A stretch of 64,000 bases of DNA from JACQFZ01 sp036381895 (lineage in GTDB: Bacteria > Pseudomonadota > Gammaproteobacteria > Acidiferrobacterales > Sulfurifustaceae). Under the pieces are notes generated by a model. That model saw only the letters and a list, made by a program, of their open reading frames with translations. It was not told where the DNA came from and did no database searches. A program made the translations under genes and the position numbers. Shown here piece after piece: positions 28,377-37,188 of this stretch (within the stretch, counting starts at the first letter, position 1; every line of letters begins with the position of its first letter). Location of the stretch: assembly GCA_036381895.1 (NCBI GenBank), contig DASVBY010000081.1:62001-126000 (forward strand), given 5' to 3'.

Positions 28377-31369
28377 GCGCGGCGGCGCGCCCCGGCGGCA
28401 CGCCCGCTTTCCGCGCCGTCATTTTCGACATGGACGGCGTGGTGACGCGCACCGCGAGGCTGCACGCGGCCGCGTGGAAGGAGCTCTTCGACCAGTACCT
28501 CGAGGAGCGCACGCGCCGCGGGCTGCCCGCGTTCCGGCCGTTCGATCCGCAGGCCGATTATCTCGCGTACGTCGACGGCAAGCCGCGCTACGAGGGCGTG
28601 AAGAGCTTCCTCGCGGCGCGCGGCATTCGGCTCCCGTTCGGCGACCCGGGCGACGGCCCGGAGGCGGAGACGGTCTGCGGGCTCGGCAACCGCAAGGACG
28701 CGCTGTTCGAGAAGCGGCTGCGGGCCGGGCGCGTCGAGACGTACGCGTCGACGGTCGCGCTCATCGAGGCGCTGCGCGCGGCCGGTGTCGCGGTGGCGGT
28801 CGTCACCGCGAGCCGCCATGGACGCGAAGTGCTCCGCAGCGTGCAGCTCGAGGGGTTGTTCGATGCGATCATCGACGGCGTCGAGGCGGCGGCGCGCGAG
28901 CTCCCCGGCAAACCCGATCCCGCCACGTTCCGCGCGGCGGCGGAACGCCTCGGCGTGCTCCCCGCCGAGGCGGTGGTCGTCGAGGATGCGGCGGCGGGCG
29001 TGCTCGCCGGCGACCGCGGCGGATTCGGTCTCGTGGTCGGCGTCGATCGCGGCGGCAACCGCGAGGCGCTGATGCGCAGCGGGGCCGACGTCGTGGTGCC
29101 GGATCTCGGCGAGCTCAGCGTGGCGGCGCTCGATGCGCGCTTTCGCGAGCAGGCGCGAGCGCGCGCGGCCGGACCGGCGACGCTGGAAGAGGCGTGGCAC
29201 GTCGAGCAGGAAGGCTTCGATCCGGCGCGCGAGCGCGAGATGGAGAGCTTGTTCACTGTGGGCAACGGCTACCTGGGCGTGCGCGGCGCGCTCGACACTC
29301 CGCTGCCGGCGTCGCAGGCGAATCTCTTCGTCGCCGGCATCTACGACCGCAAGCACACCGAGCTTCCGTACTCGGAGCTCGAGTTCATGACCGTGGGCCG
29401 CGGCGACTACGCCTACAGCGAGCTCGTTTCGCTGCCGTTTCCTTTCCGGCTGCGCATAGCCGTGGACGGGCAGGCGCTCGACATGGTGCAGGGGCCGTGG
29501 CGGTCATTGCGGCGCGTGCTCGATCTGCGCACCGGGCGCGTGCACCTGCACTACCTGTTTCAGGACGAGCAGGGGCGGCGGACCACGCTCGAGACCTGGC
29601 GCGCCGCCTCGGCCGCCGACCCGCATCTGCTGATGCAGGAAGTACGCGTCACCTGCGAGAACTTCGACGCGCTGATCGAGATCGACGGTTCGCTGCACCA
29701 CCCGGAGCTCGCCGAGCATCACCCGCACGTGGTGCCGGCGGAACCGGAGCGGCTGGACGGCGGGGAGCTGCGCGTCTACGACACCCGGGCGTCGGGCTTC
29801 CGCGTCGCGATCGCGACGCGCATGCGACTCGACGGGGAGCCGAAGGACGCGGTGTACGTTCAGGCGGCCGGAAAGGCCTGCGTGCCGCTGCGCTGGCGGC
29901 GCTTCGTCGCGATATACACCAGCCGCGACGGCGGCGATCCGGCCGCGCGTGCCCGGGCGCACCTGCGCGCGCACGCCTGGGAGGATTTCGAGGCGCTGTG
30001 TGCGGCGCACGAGGCCCGCTGGGCCGAGCACTGGCGCGCGGCCGACGTGCGCGTCGGGGGCAGCGCGCCGACCACGCAGGCGCTGCGCTTCAATGCCTAC
30101 CATTTGCGGATCGCGGCGAGCGGCGACCCGAAGGTTTCTATCGGCGCGCGTACGCTCTCGGGACGCGCCTACGAGGGGCACGTTTTCTGGGACGTCGAGG
30201 TCTTCATGCTGCCGTTCTTCCTGCACACGCATCCCGATCTCGCACGGGCGCTGCTGCTGTATCGCTACCACACGCTCGACGGCGCGCGGCGGCGCGCGGC
30301 CGAGCTCGGTTACCGCGGCGCCTGCTACGCCTGGGAGTCGACCGTGACGGGCGCGGATGTCACGCCGCGGCAGATCGTGCTCAAGACGAGCGGGAAGGTG
30401 ATTCCGATCTACACCGGCTTCGAGCAGGTGCACGTGACCGCCGACGTCGCGTACGGCATATGCCGCTATGTCGAGGCGACCGGGGACGAGGCGTTCCTCG
30501 CGGAGGCGGGCGCCGAGATCCTGTTCGAGACCGCACGCTTCTGGACGAGCCGCTGCACCCGCGCCGGCGACGTTTACCATATAAATGCCGTCACCGGGCC
30601 GGATGAATACCACCACACGGTAGACGACAACGCCTACACCAACTGGATGGCGCGCTTTAACCTCGAGCAGGCGGCGCGTGCGTGGCGCTGGCTCGCGCAA
30701 TATCATCCGGACCGATGGCAAGCGCTGTGTGGCCGGCTCGAGCTGACCGAGGACGACCCCGCCGAGTGGGATGCGGTTGCGGCGAAGCTCTACTGCCCCG
30801 AGCCCGACGAGACGCGGCCGATCGAGCAGTTCCGCGGCTACTTCGAGCGGCGCGACTACCGGGTTCGGCCGGAGGAGCGCTTCCATCCGCCGCTGCGGCG
30901 GCTGTTCGAGGCGGAGGCCGTGAACGCGTCGCAGCTCATCAAGCAGGCCGACGTGCTGATGCTGCCGTATCTCTTCCCCGAACGCTTCAGCGACCGCGCG
31001 CTCGCCGTCAACTACGACTACTACGAACCCCGCACCGACCACGGGAGCAGCCTCTCGCCGCCGGTGCACGCGGCGCTCGCCATGCGTCTCGGGCGGCAGG
31101 CAGAGGCGCTCGAGTACTGGCGCCATAGCCTCTGGCTCGATCTTTCGAATGCCATGGGTAACAGCGCGCTCGGCGTGCATGCCGCCACCATGGGCGGGAC
31201 CTGGAGCACGCTGGTGTTCGGGTTCCTCGGCGTGCGCCTCGGTGCCGAGGGACCGCGGTTCGATCCCGAGGCCGTACGCACGCCGCCCAATTGGCAGACG
31301 GTCGAGCTTACGCTGCGCTACCGAGGGTGCGATTATCCGCTCCGGTGGTCGCGCGAGGAGGAGGCATGA
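28373..31369 (+). CDS. Beta-phosphoglucomutase / GH65 disaccharide phosphorylase fusion
   Basis: A 998-aa bifunctional protein. Residues about 10-265 are a HAD-type beta-phosphoglucomutase (VIFDMDGVVTRTARLHAAAW, VVVEDAAAGVLAGDRGGF). Residues about 275-995 are a glycoside hydrolase family 65 phosphorylase, with the general-acid Glu in AVTGPDEYHHTVDDNAYTN and the phosphate-site HGSSLSPPVHA. A GH65 enzyme splits trehalose, maltose or kojibiose with phosphate to beta-glucose-1-phosphate, which the mutase makes into glucose-6-phosphate. The fusion would channel this intermediate. The ATGA overlap with tal and with the next gene implies one mRNA. The disaccharide is not determined. Confidence 0.92.
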   Translation: MSAAARPGGTPAFRAVIFDMDGVVTRTARLHAAAWKELFDQYLEERTRRGLPAFRPFDPQADYLAYVDGKPRYEGVKSFLAARGIRLPFGDPGDGPEAETVCGLGNRKDALFEKRLRAGRVETYASTVALIEALRAAGVAVAVVTASRHGREVLRSVQLEGLFDAIIDGVEAAARELPGKPDPATFRAAAERLGVLPAEAVVVEDAAAGVLAGDRGGFGLVVGVDRGGNREALMRSGADVVVPDLGELSVAALDARFREQARARAAGPATLEEAWHVEQEGFDPAREREMESLFTVGNGYLGVRGALDTPLPASQANLFVAGIYDRKHTELPYSELEFMTVGRGDYAYSELVSLPFPFRLRIAVDGQALDMVQGPWRSLRRVLDLRTGRVHLHYLFQDEQGRRTTLETWRAASAADPHLLMQEVRVTCENFDALIEIDGSLHHPELAEHHPHVVPAEPERLDGGELRVYDTRASGFRVAIATRMRLDGEPKDAVYVQAAGKACVPLRWRRFVAIYTSRDGGDPAARARAHLRAHAWEDFEALCAAHEARWAEHWRAADVRVGGSAPTTQALRFNAYHLRIAASGDPKVSIGARTLSGRAYEGHVFWDVEVFMLPFFLHTHPDLARALLLYRYHTLDGARRRAAELGYRGACYAWESTVTGADVTPRQIVLKTSGKVIPIYTGFEQVHVTADVAYGICRYVEATGDEAFLAEAGAEILFETARFWTSRCTRAGDVYHINAVTGPDEYHHTVDDNAYTNWMARFNLEQAARAWRWLAQYHPDRWQALCGRLELTEDDPAEWDAVAAKLYCPEPDETRPIEQFRGYFERRDYRVRPEERFHPPLRRLFEAEAVNASQLIKQADVLMLPYLFPERFSDRALAVNYDYYEPRTDHGSSLSPPVHAALAMRLGRQAEALEYWRHSLWLDLSNAMGNSALGVHAATMGGTWSTLVFGFLGVRLGAEGPRFDPEAVRTPPNWQTVELTLRYRGCDYPLRWSREEEA

Positions 31370-32301
31370 AGTCTTATGGGGCGATCGCGGTGCCGCTCGA
31401 CGGCTCACGCATCGCGCTGAAGGGCCTCGGGGTCGCGACCTGGCTGGCATCGCGTCTCGGGGCGCGGCTGCACGTCCTGAGCGTCGACTCCCCGAAGCCG
31501 TCGGAGGAGGCGCTGCGGGAGCTCGGCGTGCCGGCGAAGTACTGGGCGCTGCTCGACTTCCACCGATTGAGCGGCGATCCAGCCGCCGAAATCCTGGAGG
31601 CCGAACGCCGCTACGACATCGATCTCATCGTGATGACCGCCTGGGGCGCCGGCGGGCGTGCGACTGCCGGGCCGGATCGCGAGGTGGGGCACGTGGCACG
31701 CGCCGTGATCGAGCAGGCCCGCAGTCCGGTGGTGCTGCTGCCGCCCAATTACAAGGAATCCTTGCCCTGGCGCTCGGCGCTGGTGCCGCTGAGCGGCGAG
31801 GTCGGCACCGACGAGTCGCTCGCGGTGGCGCTCAAGCTTGCCGGCGCCCTGGAGCTCTCGGTCACGGTCGCCCACGTGGTGACGGCACAGGACAGCAGCT
31901 CCCCGCCGGGGGCGCCGTTCTATCCCGACGCCTCGTACCACGAGTTCCCCCATCTCCTGAACGAGCTCGTCGAGCGCGCCTGTCCGCTCTGTACCACCGA
32001 GGAGCGCCGGCTCATCGAGGATTTCTGCCTGCTCCACGGCGACATCGCGGCCGAGCTGCTCACGCTGATCGAGCGCAAGCAGACGAGCCTGCTGATCGTA
32101 GGCTGGCACGGGCGGTTCGCCCGCGGCCACGCGGCGGTCCTGAAGGCGCTCCTCGTGCGCCTCACCTGTCCGGTGCTCCTCGTCAAGCCGACGCCCCGGG
32201 AGAAGTTTCGTCTGAAGGTCGGCGAGGATTCGGTGCAGGAAAGCCCCGCGAGCGGGGCCGGGAGCAGCCGCGAGGCGCGTGCGGAGGGCGGCGTACGCTG
32301 A
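31366..32301 (+). CDS. Tandem-domain universal stress protein
   Basis: A 311-aa cytoplasmic protein with two UspA-like domains. The first (1-about 145) begins SYGAIAVPLDGSRIALKGL and ends VIEQARSPVVLLPPN. The second (about 150-285) begins RSALVPLSGEVGTDESL and ends LVRLTCPVLLVKP. The glycine-rich ATP-binding signature appears only in degenerate form (VGWHGRFARGHAAVLK), so nucleotide binding is uncertain. The start at 31366 has a GGAGGAGG run and overlaps the GH65-fusion stop, placing it in the carbohydrate operon. Confidence 0.88.
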   Translation: MKSYGAIAVPLDGSRIALKGLGVATWLASRLGARLHVLSVDSPKPSEEALRELGVPAKYWALLDFHRLSGDPAAEILEAERRYDIDLIVMTAWGAGGRATAGPDREVGHVARAVIEQARSPVVLLPPNYKESLPWRSALVPLSGEVGTDESLAVALKLAGALELSVTVAHVVTAQDSSSPPGAPFYPDASYHEFPHLLNELVERACPLCTTEERRLIEDFCLLHGDIAAELLTLIERKQTSLLIVGWHGRFARGHAAVLKALLVRLTCPVLLVKPTPREKFRLKVGEDSVQESPASGAGSSREARAEGGVR

Positions 32302-32350
32302 GGTGCGCCTTCCGGACCGGCCGCCGAAGCGGCTTCAGCCATTTTGCGCT

Positions 32351-32368
32351 TCCCGGTTAAAACCGGGA
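32351..32368. promoter_or_regulatory. Palindrome upstream of cysM
   Basis: TCCCGGTT-AA-AACCGGGA forms 8-bp perfect arms around AA, 26 nt before the cysM start. The loop is too short for a good hairpin and no T-run follows, so a protein-binding site is more likely than a terminator. No regulator is linked to it. Confidence 0.4.
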
Positions 32369-32393
32369 GGCGAAACGTGTACATTTCTCCCGC

Positions 32394-33278
32394 ATGAAAA
32401 CCATCGAATCCCTGGTAGGTAACACGCCGCTGGTCCGGCTCCAGCGGATGCCCGGACGCACCTCGAACGTCGTGCTCGCGAAGCTCGAGGGCAACAATCC
32501 GGCCGGCTCCGTGAAGGATCGGCCGGCGCTATGGATGATCCGGCTGGCGGAGGAGCGCGGCGAGATCAAGCCGGGCGACACGCTGATCGAGCCCACGAGC
32601 GGCAACACCGGCATCGCGCTCGCCATGGCGGCGGCGATCAAGGGCTACCGCATGGTGCTGATCATGCCGGAGCACATGAGCGCCGAGCGCCGCGCGACCA
32701 TGAAAGCCTTCGGCGCCGAAATCGTGCTGGTGTCGAAGGAAGCCGGCATGGAGGGCGCGCGCGATCTCGCGGAGCGGATGCAGGCGGAAGGCAAGGGCAT
32801 CGTACTCAACCAGTTCGCGAACCCGGACAATCCGCGGGCCCATTACGAGGGCACGGGACCGGAGATCTGGCGCGATACCGAAGGCCGGGTGACGCATTTC
32901 GTGAGCTCGATGGGCACGACCGGCACGATCATGGGCGTGTCCCGCTACCTCAAGGAGAAAAATCGCGACATCCAGATCGTGGGCGTGCAGCCGGCACCGG
33001 GCGCGTCGATCGCCGGAATCCGTGCGTGGCCGAAGGAGTACCTGCCGAAGATCTACGACCCGTCGCGCGTCGACCGCATCATCGAGGTGACGCAGGCGGA
33101 AGCGGAGGAGACCATGCGCCGGCTCGCGCGCGAAGAGGGTATCTTCGGCGGTGTCTCGGGCGGCGGCGCCATGAGCGCCGCGCTGCGGCTGTCCGCGGAA
33201 GTGACGAATGCGACCATCGTCGTGATCATCCCCGACCGCGGCGACCGCTATCTCTCGACCGGCGTTTTTCCGGATTGA
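32394..33278 (+). CDS. cysM: Cysteine synthase B
   Basis: PLP-dependent O-acetylserine sulfhydrylase (294 aa). Characteristic segments are SLVGNTPLVRLQR, GNNPAGSVKDRPALWMI with the PLP lysine, PTSGNTGIALAMAAAIKGY and GVSGGGAMSAAL. The NNPAGSVKDR form marks CysM rather than CysK, so thiosulfate use is plausible. cysM near rlmD is a recurring gammaproteobacterial neighbourhood. Confidence 0.94.
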   Translation: MKTIESLVGNTPLVRLQRMPGRTSNVVLAKLEGNNPAGSVKDRPALWMIRLAEERGEIKPGDTLIEPTSGNTGIALAMAAAIKGYRMVLIMPEHMSAERRATMKAFGAEIVLVSKEAGMEGARDLAERMQAEGKGIVLNQFANPDNPRAHYEGTGPEIWRDTEGRVTHFVSSMGTTGTIMGVSRYLKEKNRDIQIVGVQPAPGASIAGIRAWPKEYLPKIYDPSRVDRIIEVTQAEAEETMRRLAREEGIFGGVSGGGAMSAALRLSAEVTNATIVVIIPDRGDRYLSTGVFPD

Positions 33279-33443
33279 CCGGGATCGGGAGCTGCAAGGA
33301 CGCGGAGGAAAGCAAGCGATTGCGACGATCGCGGGTTGCTTCGGCGGCCGACGAGGACAACGAACGGCTGACGCGCTGCGCGATCTCTTCTGCCCGGCCG
33401 TTCCGCGGCGTGCTGCGCATTCTCGGCGGCGCGAGCTTCGCAT

Positions 33444-34229
33444 ATGAATATCCTGGCGTTTGACATCGAGACGGTTCCCGACGTCGAGACCGGCCGGCGG
33501 CTGTACGGCCTCGACGGTCTGAGCGACGCGGACGTCGCGCGGGTGCTTGCGGCGAAGCGGCGCGAGCAGACCGGCGACTCCGAGTTCCTGCGCCACCACA
33601 TGCACCGGATCGTCGCGATCGCGGCGGTGCTGCGCCACGGAGAGAGTCTGCGCGTCTGGTCGCTCGGCGAGCCGACCTCGGGCGAAGCCGAGCTGATCCG
33701 GCGGCTCTTCGACGGCATCGAGCGCTACACCCCGACCCTCGTCACCTGGAACGGATGCTCCTTCGACCTGCCGGTACTGCATTACCGCGCGCTCAAGTAC
33801 GGCATTTCGGCGCCGCGGTACTGGGAGACCGGCAACAGCGACCAGAGCTTTCGCTTCAACAACTACCTGAATCGCTTCCACGAGCGCCACACCGACCTCA
33901 TGGATGTGCTCTCGAACTACCAGCCGCGCGCGGCCGCGCCGCTCGACGAGATCGCGGTCATGCTCGGGCTCCCGGGGAAAATGGGCCGCAGCGGGGCGGC
34001 GGTCTGGGACCAGTTCCAGGCGGGGTGCATCGAAGAGATCCGCAATTACTGCGAGACCGACGCGCTCAACACCTACCTCGTCTACCTGCGCTTCGAGCTC
34101 ATGCGCGGCAATCTCGACGAGACCGGGTGGGAGCGCGAGACGCAGCGGGTGCGGGAGGCGCTGCGCGCCGCCGACAAGCCTCACCTCAACCAGTTCCTCG
34201 CCGCCTGGGAAGGGCAGCAGGCGGCCTGA
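33444..34229 (+). CDS. Predicted 3'-5' exonuclease, PolB-like
   Basis: A 261-aa DnaQ-fold exonuclease of the PolB_exo_2 type. ILAFDIETVPDVE carries the ExoI Asp/Glu pair. VTWNGCSFDLPVLHYRAL is ExoII, and the C-terminal YCETDALNTYLVYLRF carries the last metal-binding Asp. No polymerase domain is attached. The function is inferred to be DNA or RNA 3'-end trimming; the physiological role is unknown. It is followed 8 bp later by rlmD. Confidence 0.88.
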   Translation: MNILAFDIETVPDVETGRRLYGLDGLSDADVARVLAAKRREQTGDSEFLRHHMHRIVAIAAVLRHGESLRVWSLGEPTSGEAELIRRLFDGIERYTPTLVTWNGCSFDLPVLHYRALKYGISAPRYWETGNSDQSFRFNNYLNRFHERHTDLMDVLSNYQPRAAAPLDEIAVMLGLPGKMGRSGAAVWDQFQAGCIEEIRNYCETDALNTYLVYLRFELMRGNLDETGWERETQRVREALRAADKPHLNQFLAAWEGQQAA

Positions 34230-34237
34230 GGCCGGCG

Positions 34238-35584
34238 ATGGCCGAATCCATTTTTTCGTCGCCGGCGGCCCGGCACACGCCGCGCACCGATAAAGCGATT
34301 GCGCGCATCGAATCGCTCAGCCACGAAGGGGCGGGCGTTGCCCATATCGACGGCAAGGCCACCTTCGTCGACGGGGCGCTGCCGGGCGAGCGCGTGCGGC
34401 TGCGCTACCGCAAGCGCCGCGCCCGCTACGACACCGGGACGCTCCTCGAGGTCCTCGAACCGAGCCCGGATCGCGTGGCGCCGCCGTGCCGCTACTTCGG
34501 CGTGTGCGGCGGCTGCACGCTGCAGCACCTGGCGGCGCCGGCGCAGCTCACCGCCAAGCAGCAGATCCTGGCCGAGACGCTGATGCACGTCGGGCGCGTG
34601 CAGCCGGAGCGCTGGCTCCCCGCGATCGCCGGACCCGACCGGGGCTACCGGCGGCGCGCTCGCCTCGGGGCGCGCCTGGTTCCGAAGAAGGGCGGCGTGC
34701 TGGTCGGCTTCCGCGAGCGGCGGCGCTCGTACATCACCTCGCTGCACGAATGCCTCACGCTCGATCCGCGGCTTTCGGCGCTGCTCGCACCGTTGCACGC
34801 GCTAATCGGCGGGCTCTCGCGCCCCGACCGGCTCCCGCAGGTCGAGGTGTCCGCGGGCGACGCGGCGCTTGCCGCCGTGTTCCGGCATCTCGAGCCGCTC
34901 ACGGCCGCCGATCGGGAGCGTCTCGCGGCGTTCGCGGCGGCGCACGCCGCCGCCGTATACCTGCAGCCGCGGGGGCCCGACAGCATCGAGCCGCTGGCGC
35001 CGCTGCCGCCGCCGGAGCTCACCTATGCGCTCCCGGCGTTCGGCGTGACGCTCGCGTTCGGACCGACCGATTTCATCCAGGTGAATGCGGCCGTCAACCG
35101 GGCGCTGGTCGCGCGCGCGGTCGAGCTGCTCGAACCGGCCCCGAGCGACCGGATCGTCGATCTCTTCTGTGGGCTCGGCAACTTCACGCTCCCGATCGCG
35201 CGCGGGGCCGGCAGCGTCGTCGCCTTCGAAGGCGACGCCGGGCTCGTCGGGCGGGCGCGGACGAACGCGCGGCGCAACCGCCAGGACAACGTGCAGTTCC
35301 ATATGGCGGACTTGTACGCGGCGCCGGCGGCGGGCGGCTGGGCCGTGCCGCCGTGCGACAAGCTTCTGCTCGATCCGCCGCGCGGCGGCGCCATGGAGGC
35401 GCTGAAGACGCTGCCGGCCGCAGCGCCCGGCCGGATCGTCTACGTGAGCTGCAATCCCGCGACGCTCGCCCGCGACGCCGAGTACCTGGTGCACGCGCGC
35501 GGCTACCGGCTCGCGGCCGCGGGCGTCGCCGACATGTTCCCGCACACGAACCACGTCGAGTCGATCGCGCTGTTTCTCCGATGA
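34238..35584 (+). CDS. rlmD: 23S rRNA (uracil-1939-C5)-methyltransferase
   Basis: A 448-aa SAM-dependent RNA methyltransferase. An N-terminal TRAM-like beta barrel (about 18-75) precedes an iron-sulfur motif, CRYFGVCGGCTLQHL (Cys84, Cys90, Cys93). A Rossmann domain follows with VDLFCGLGNFTLPIA and the catalytic-cysteine region VYVSCNPATLARDAEYL, ending MFPHTNHVESIALF, the RlmD/RumA signature. The ATG at 34238 is chosen over longer in-frame sequence that overlaps the exonuclease. Its TGA overlaps the next ATG. Confidence 0.94.
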   Translation: MAESIFSSPAARHTPRTDKAIARIESLSHEGAGVAHIDGKATFVDGALPGERVRLRYRKRRARYDTGTLLEVLEPSPDRVAPPCRYFGVCGGCTLQHLAAPAQLTAKQQILAETLMHVGRVQPERWLPAIAGPDRGYRRRARLGARLVPKKGGVLVGFRERRRSYITSLHECLTLDPRLSALLAPLHALIGGLSRPDRLPQVEVSAGDAALAAVFRHLEPLTAADRERLAAFAAAHAAAVYLQPRGPDSIEPLAPLPPPELTYALPAFGVTLAFGPTDFIQVNAAVNRALVARAVELLEPAPSDRIVDLFCGLGNFTLPIARGAGSVVAFEGDAGLVGRARTNARRNRQDNVQFHMADLYAAPAAGGWAVPPCDKLLLDPPRGGAMEALKTLPAAAPGRIVYVSCNPATLARDAEYLVHARGYRLAAAGVADMFPHTNHVESIALFLR

Positions 35585-36078
35585 GTGCGCCGGGCGCCTA
35601 CCGCATAGAAGTCGACATCGGCCGGCAGACGCTGGTGTTGCGCGATCCCGCCGGCCGCGCGGTCATGGAGACGCTGGTGTCGACCGCGCGCAACGGACCG
35701 GGCGAGCGCCGGGGGAGCGAGTGCACGCCGCGCGGCCTGCATTATGTACGCGCGCGCATCGGCGCCGGGCAGCCGCTCAGCAGCGTCTTCGTATCGCGGC
35801 GCCCGACCGGGGAGATCTGCACGCCGGCGCTGCGCGCCGGCTTTCCCGGCCGCGACTGGATCCTGACACGCATTCTCTGGCTCTCGGGGCTCGAGCCCGG
35901 GCGCAACCGGTTCGGCGACGTGGATACCATGCGCCGCTACATTTATATCCACGGCTGCCCGGACGAGGATCCGATGGGCGTGCCGAGCTCGCGCGGCTGC
36001 ATCAAGATGCGCAATCGCGAGCTCGTGGAGCTCTTCGAGCGCGTGCCGGTCGGCGCCGGCGTACTCATAAAGGAATAG
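35581..36078 (+). CDS. L,D-transpeptidase (YkuD domain)
   Basis: A 165-aa protein that is essentially one YkuD domain. IEVDIGRQTLVLRD opens the fold, and YIYIHGCPDEDPMGVPSSRG followed by CIKMRN forms the HX(n)SXGC active site with the catalytic Cys. Such enzymes cross-link peptidoglycan or attach proteins to it. No signal peptide is visible, which is odd for a periplasmic enzyme. It lies between rlmD (ATGA overlap) and nagZ, another peptidoglycan enzyme. Confidence 0.87.
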   Translation: MSAPGAYRIEVDIGRQTLVLRDPAGRAVMETLVSTARNGPGERRGSECTPRGLHYVRARIGAGQPLSSVFVSRRPTGEICTPALRAGFPGRDWILTRILWLSGLEPGRNRFGDVDTMRRYIYIHGCPDEDPMGVPSSRGCIKMRNRELVELFERVPVGAGVLIKE

Positions 36079-36081
36079 GCG

Positions 36082-37095
36082 ATGACGCTCGGACCGGTGA
36101 TGCTCGACCTGGCGGGCCCGGAGCTCGCGCCCGAGGAGCGGGAGCGGCTGCGGCATCCGCTGGCCGGCGGCGTGATCCTCTTCTCGCGGAACTACCGCTC
36201 GCCGGAGCAGATCGCGGCGCTAGTTAAGGAGATACATGAGATCCGCGAGCCGCGGCTGCTGGTGGCGGTCGATCACGAGGGCGGGCGCGTACAGCGGTTT
36301 CGCGAGCGCTTCACGCGGCTCCCGCCGCCGCGGCGGTTCGGGGAAATCTACGACTGCGATCCGAAGCGCGCCCGGCGCCTGGCGCACGCGGCCGGCTGGC
36401 TCATGGCGGCCGAGCTGCGGGCGGTGGACGTCGACTTCAGTTTCGCGCCCGTGCTCGACCTCGACCGGGGCCTGAGCGAGATCGTGGGCGACCGGGCGTT
36501 CCACGGACAGCCCGATGCCGTCGCCGATCTCGCAACCGCTTACGTCGCCGGCATGGCCGAAGCCGGAATGGCGGCGACCGGCAAGCATTTTCCGGGCCAC
36601 GGCGGCTGCGCCGCCGATTCGCACCTGACGCTGCCGGTAGACAACCGCAGCTACGCGGACATCGCCATGGAGGATCTCGTGCCGTTCGAGCGACTGATCG
36701 AGCGCGGGCTCGCGGGCATCATGCCGGCGCACGTCGTCTATCCGCGGGTGGACGCGCAACCTGCCGGGTTTTCGCGCTTCTGGCTCCAGGAAGTCTTGCG
36801 CCGGCGTCTCAAGTTTCAGGGGATCGTTTTCAGCGACGATCTGTCTATGGAGGGCGCAAAGGGGGCCGGCGGCATGGCGGAGCGCGCGCTGCAGGCGCTC
36901 GAAGCGGGGTGCGACATGGTGCTCGTCTGCAACGATCCGGCCGGCGCGGAACAGGTGCTTCAAGAGCTGCACTGGCGCGACGATGCGGCCTCGCAGCTGC
37001 GCCGCGTGCGCATGCGCGGGCGGCCGCTGCCGGAAGAACTGACGCGGCTCGCGGCGTACCGCGACGCGATCGCGGCGGTGACGGAGCTCGCGTGA
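36082..37095 (+). CDS. nagZ: Beta-N-acetylhexosaminidase
   Basis: Cytoplasmic GH3 enzyme (337 aa) removing GlcNAc from anhydromuropeptides during peptidoglycan recycling. LLVAVDHEGGRVQRFRERF is near the start, followed by ATGKHFPGHGGCAADSH, which holds the conserved KHFPGHG and the His/Asp loop of NagZ. The nucleophile segment is GIVFSDDLSMEGAKG. A Shine-Dalgarno sequence (AAGGAATAGG) precedes the ATG. No signal peptide, as expected. Confidence 0.94.
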   Translation: MTLGPVMLDLAGPELAPEERERLRHPLAGGVILFSRNYRSPEQIAALVKEIHEIREPRLLVAVDHEGGRVQRFRERFTRLPPPRRFGEIYDCDPKRARRLAHAAGWLMAAELRAVDVDFSFAPVLDLDRGLSEIVGDRAFHGQPDAVADLATAYVAGMAEAGMAATGKHFPGHGGCAADSHLTLPVDNRSYADIAMEDLVPFERLIERGLAGIMPAHVVYPRVDAQPAGFSRFWLQEVLRRRLKFQGIVFSDDLSMEGAKGAGGMAERALQALEAGCDMVLVCNDPAGAEQVLQELHWRDDAASQLRRVRMRGRPLPEELTRLAAYRDAIAAVTELA

Positions 37096-37114
37096 AATTT
37101 TTTTCTGAAGTTTA

Positions 37115-37142
37115 TTGATTCGCCCACGGGATGACCGATAAT
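37115..37142 (+). promoter_or_regulatory. Candidate sigma-70 promoter of speD
   Basis: TTGATT (37115-37120) and GATAAT (37137-37142) are separated by 16 nt in an AT-rich stretch. Transcription would begin near 37149, leaving about a 40-nt leader with a GGAGGT ribosome site before the TTG start of speD. It would also exclude the upstream ATG at 37144 from the message. Confidence 0.5.
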
Positions 37143-37188
37143 AATGACCAATACGCGTCCGGCAGCGCGCGCTGGAGGTAACATCACG

